Origin: Thermoplasmata archaeon
Lineage (GTDB): Archaea > Thermoplasmatota > Thermoplasmata > Thermoplasmatales > Thermoplasmataceae
Assembly (NCBI GenBank): GCA_021850745.1
Contig: JAJZKX010000096.1
Span: 1-6,838 of the forward strand
Reading direction: 5' to 3'
Length of the DNA stretch: 6,838 nt
Shown here: in pieces, positions 6,837 to 6,838 of the stretch
How the letters are laid out: each line of letters starts with the position of its first letter
Position numbering within the stretch: position 1 is the first letter of the stretch
Translations under genes and position numbers: made by a program
Notes under the pieces: generated by a model
The model's input: the letters and a program-made list of their open reading frames with translations, nothing else
What the model was told of the DNA's origin: nothing
Databases searched by the model: none

Positions 6837-6838
6837 TC

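Overview
The window reads as an archaeal chromosome segment, most likely from the Thermoplasmata (Thermoplasmatales-like). The main evidence is the gene order nurA-herA-mre11-rad50, an archaeal DNA end-resection cluster. Supporting signs are the heavy use of AGG for arginine and ATA for isoleucine, a TATA-like box placed for a nearly leaderless transcript, and the absence of strong Shine-Dalgarno sites before the genes. The lineage call is inference from style and order; no database comparison was possible.

Layout: positions 2-385 hold the 3' end of an M20-family (M20D-like) amidohydrolase/carboxypeptidase gene whose 5' end lies outside the window. A 54-base AT-rich gap follows and carries a probable promoter. 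From about 440 to 6768 there is one tightly packed operon on the + strand. It contains nurA (5'-3' nuclease), herA (hexameric DNA translocase/helicase, overlapping nurA by 44 bases), mre11 (nuclease, GTG start immediately after the herA stop) and rad50 (SMC-like ATPase, overlapping mre11 by 11 bases). In the last 77 bases the minus strand is open and may be the end of a convergent gene that overlaps the rad50 stop by a few bases.

How the genes work together: in archaea Mre11-Rad50 recognises and opens double-strand DNA ends, and HerA-NurA resects them to give 3' single strands for RadA-driven recombination. Overlapping or abutting genes suggest co-transcription and translational coupling of the two complexes.

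The main oddity is in rad50. The frame is interrupted by a single in-frame TAG at 4609-4611 (codon 183 of 902), right where the N-terminal ATPase lobe passes into the first coiled-coil arm. Everything on both sides is intact and in the same frame: Walker A, Q-loop, CPLC zinc hook, LSGGE signature, Walker B and H-loop. Read through, the product is 901 residues, a normal archaeal Rad50 length. Possible explanations are a sequencing error, a recent nonsense mutation, a genuinely split protein, or recoding/suppression of amber (for example pyrrolysine). The sequence alone does not decide, but the TAG is a precise, checkable anomaly.
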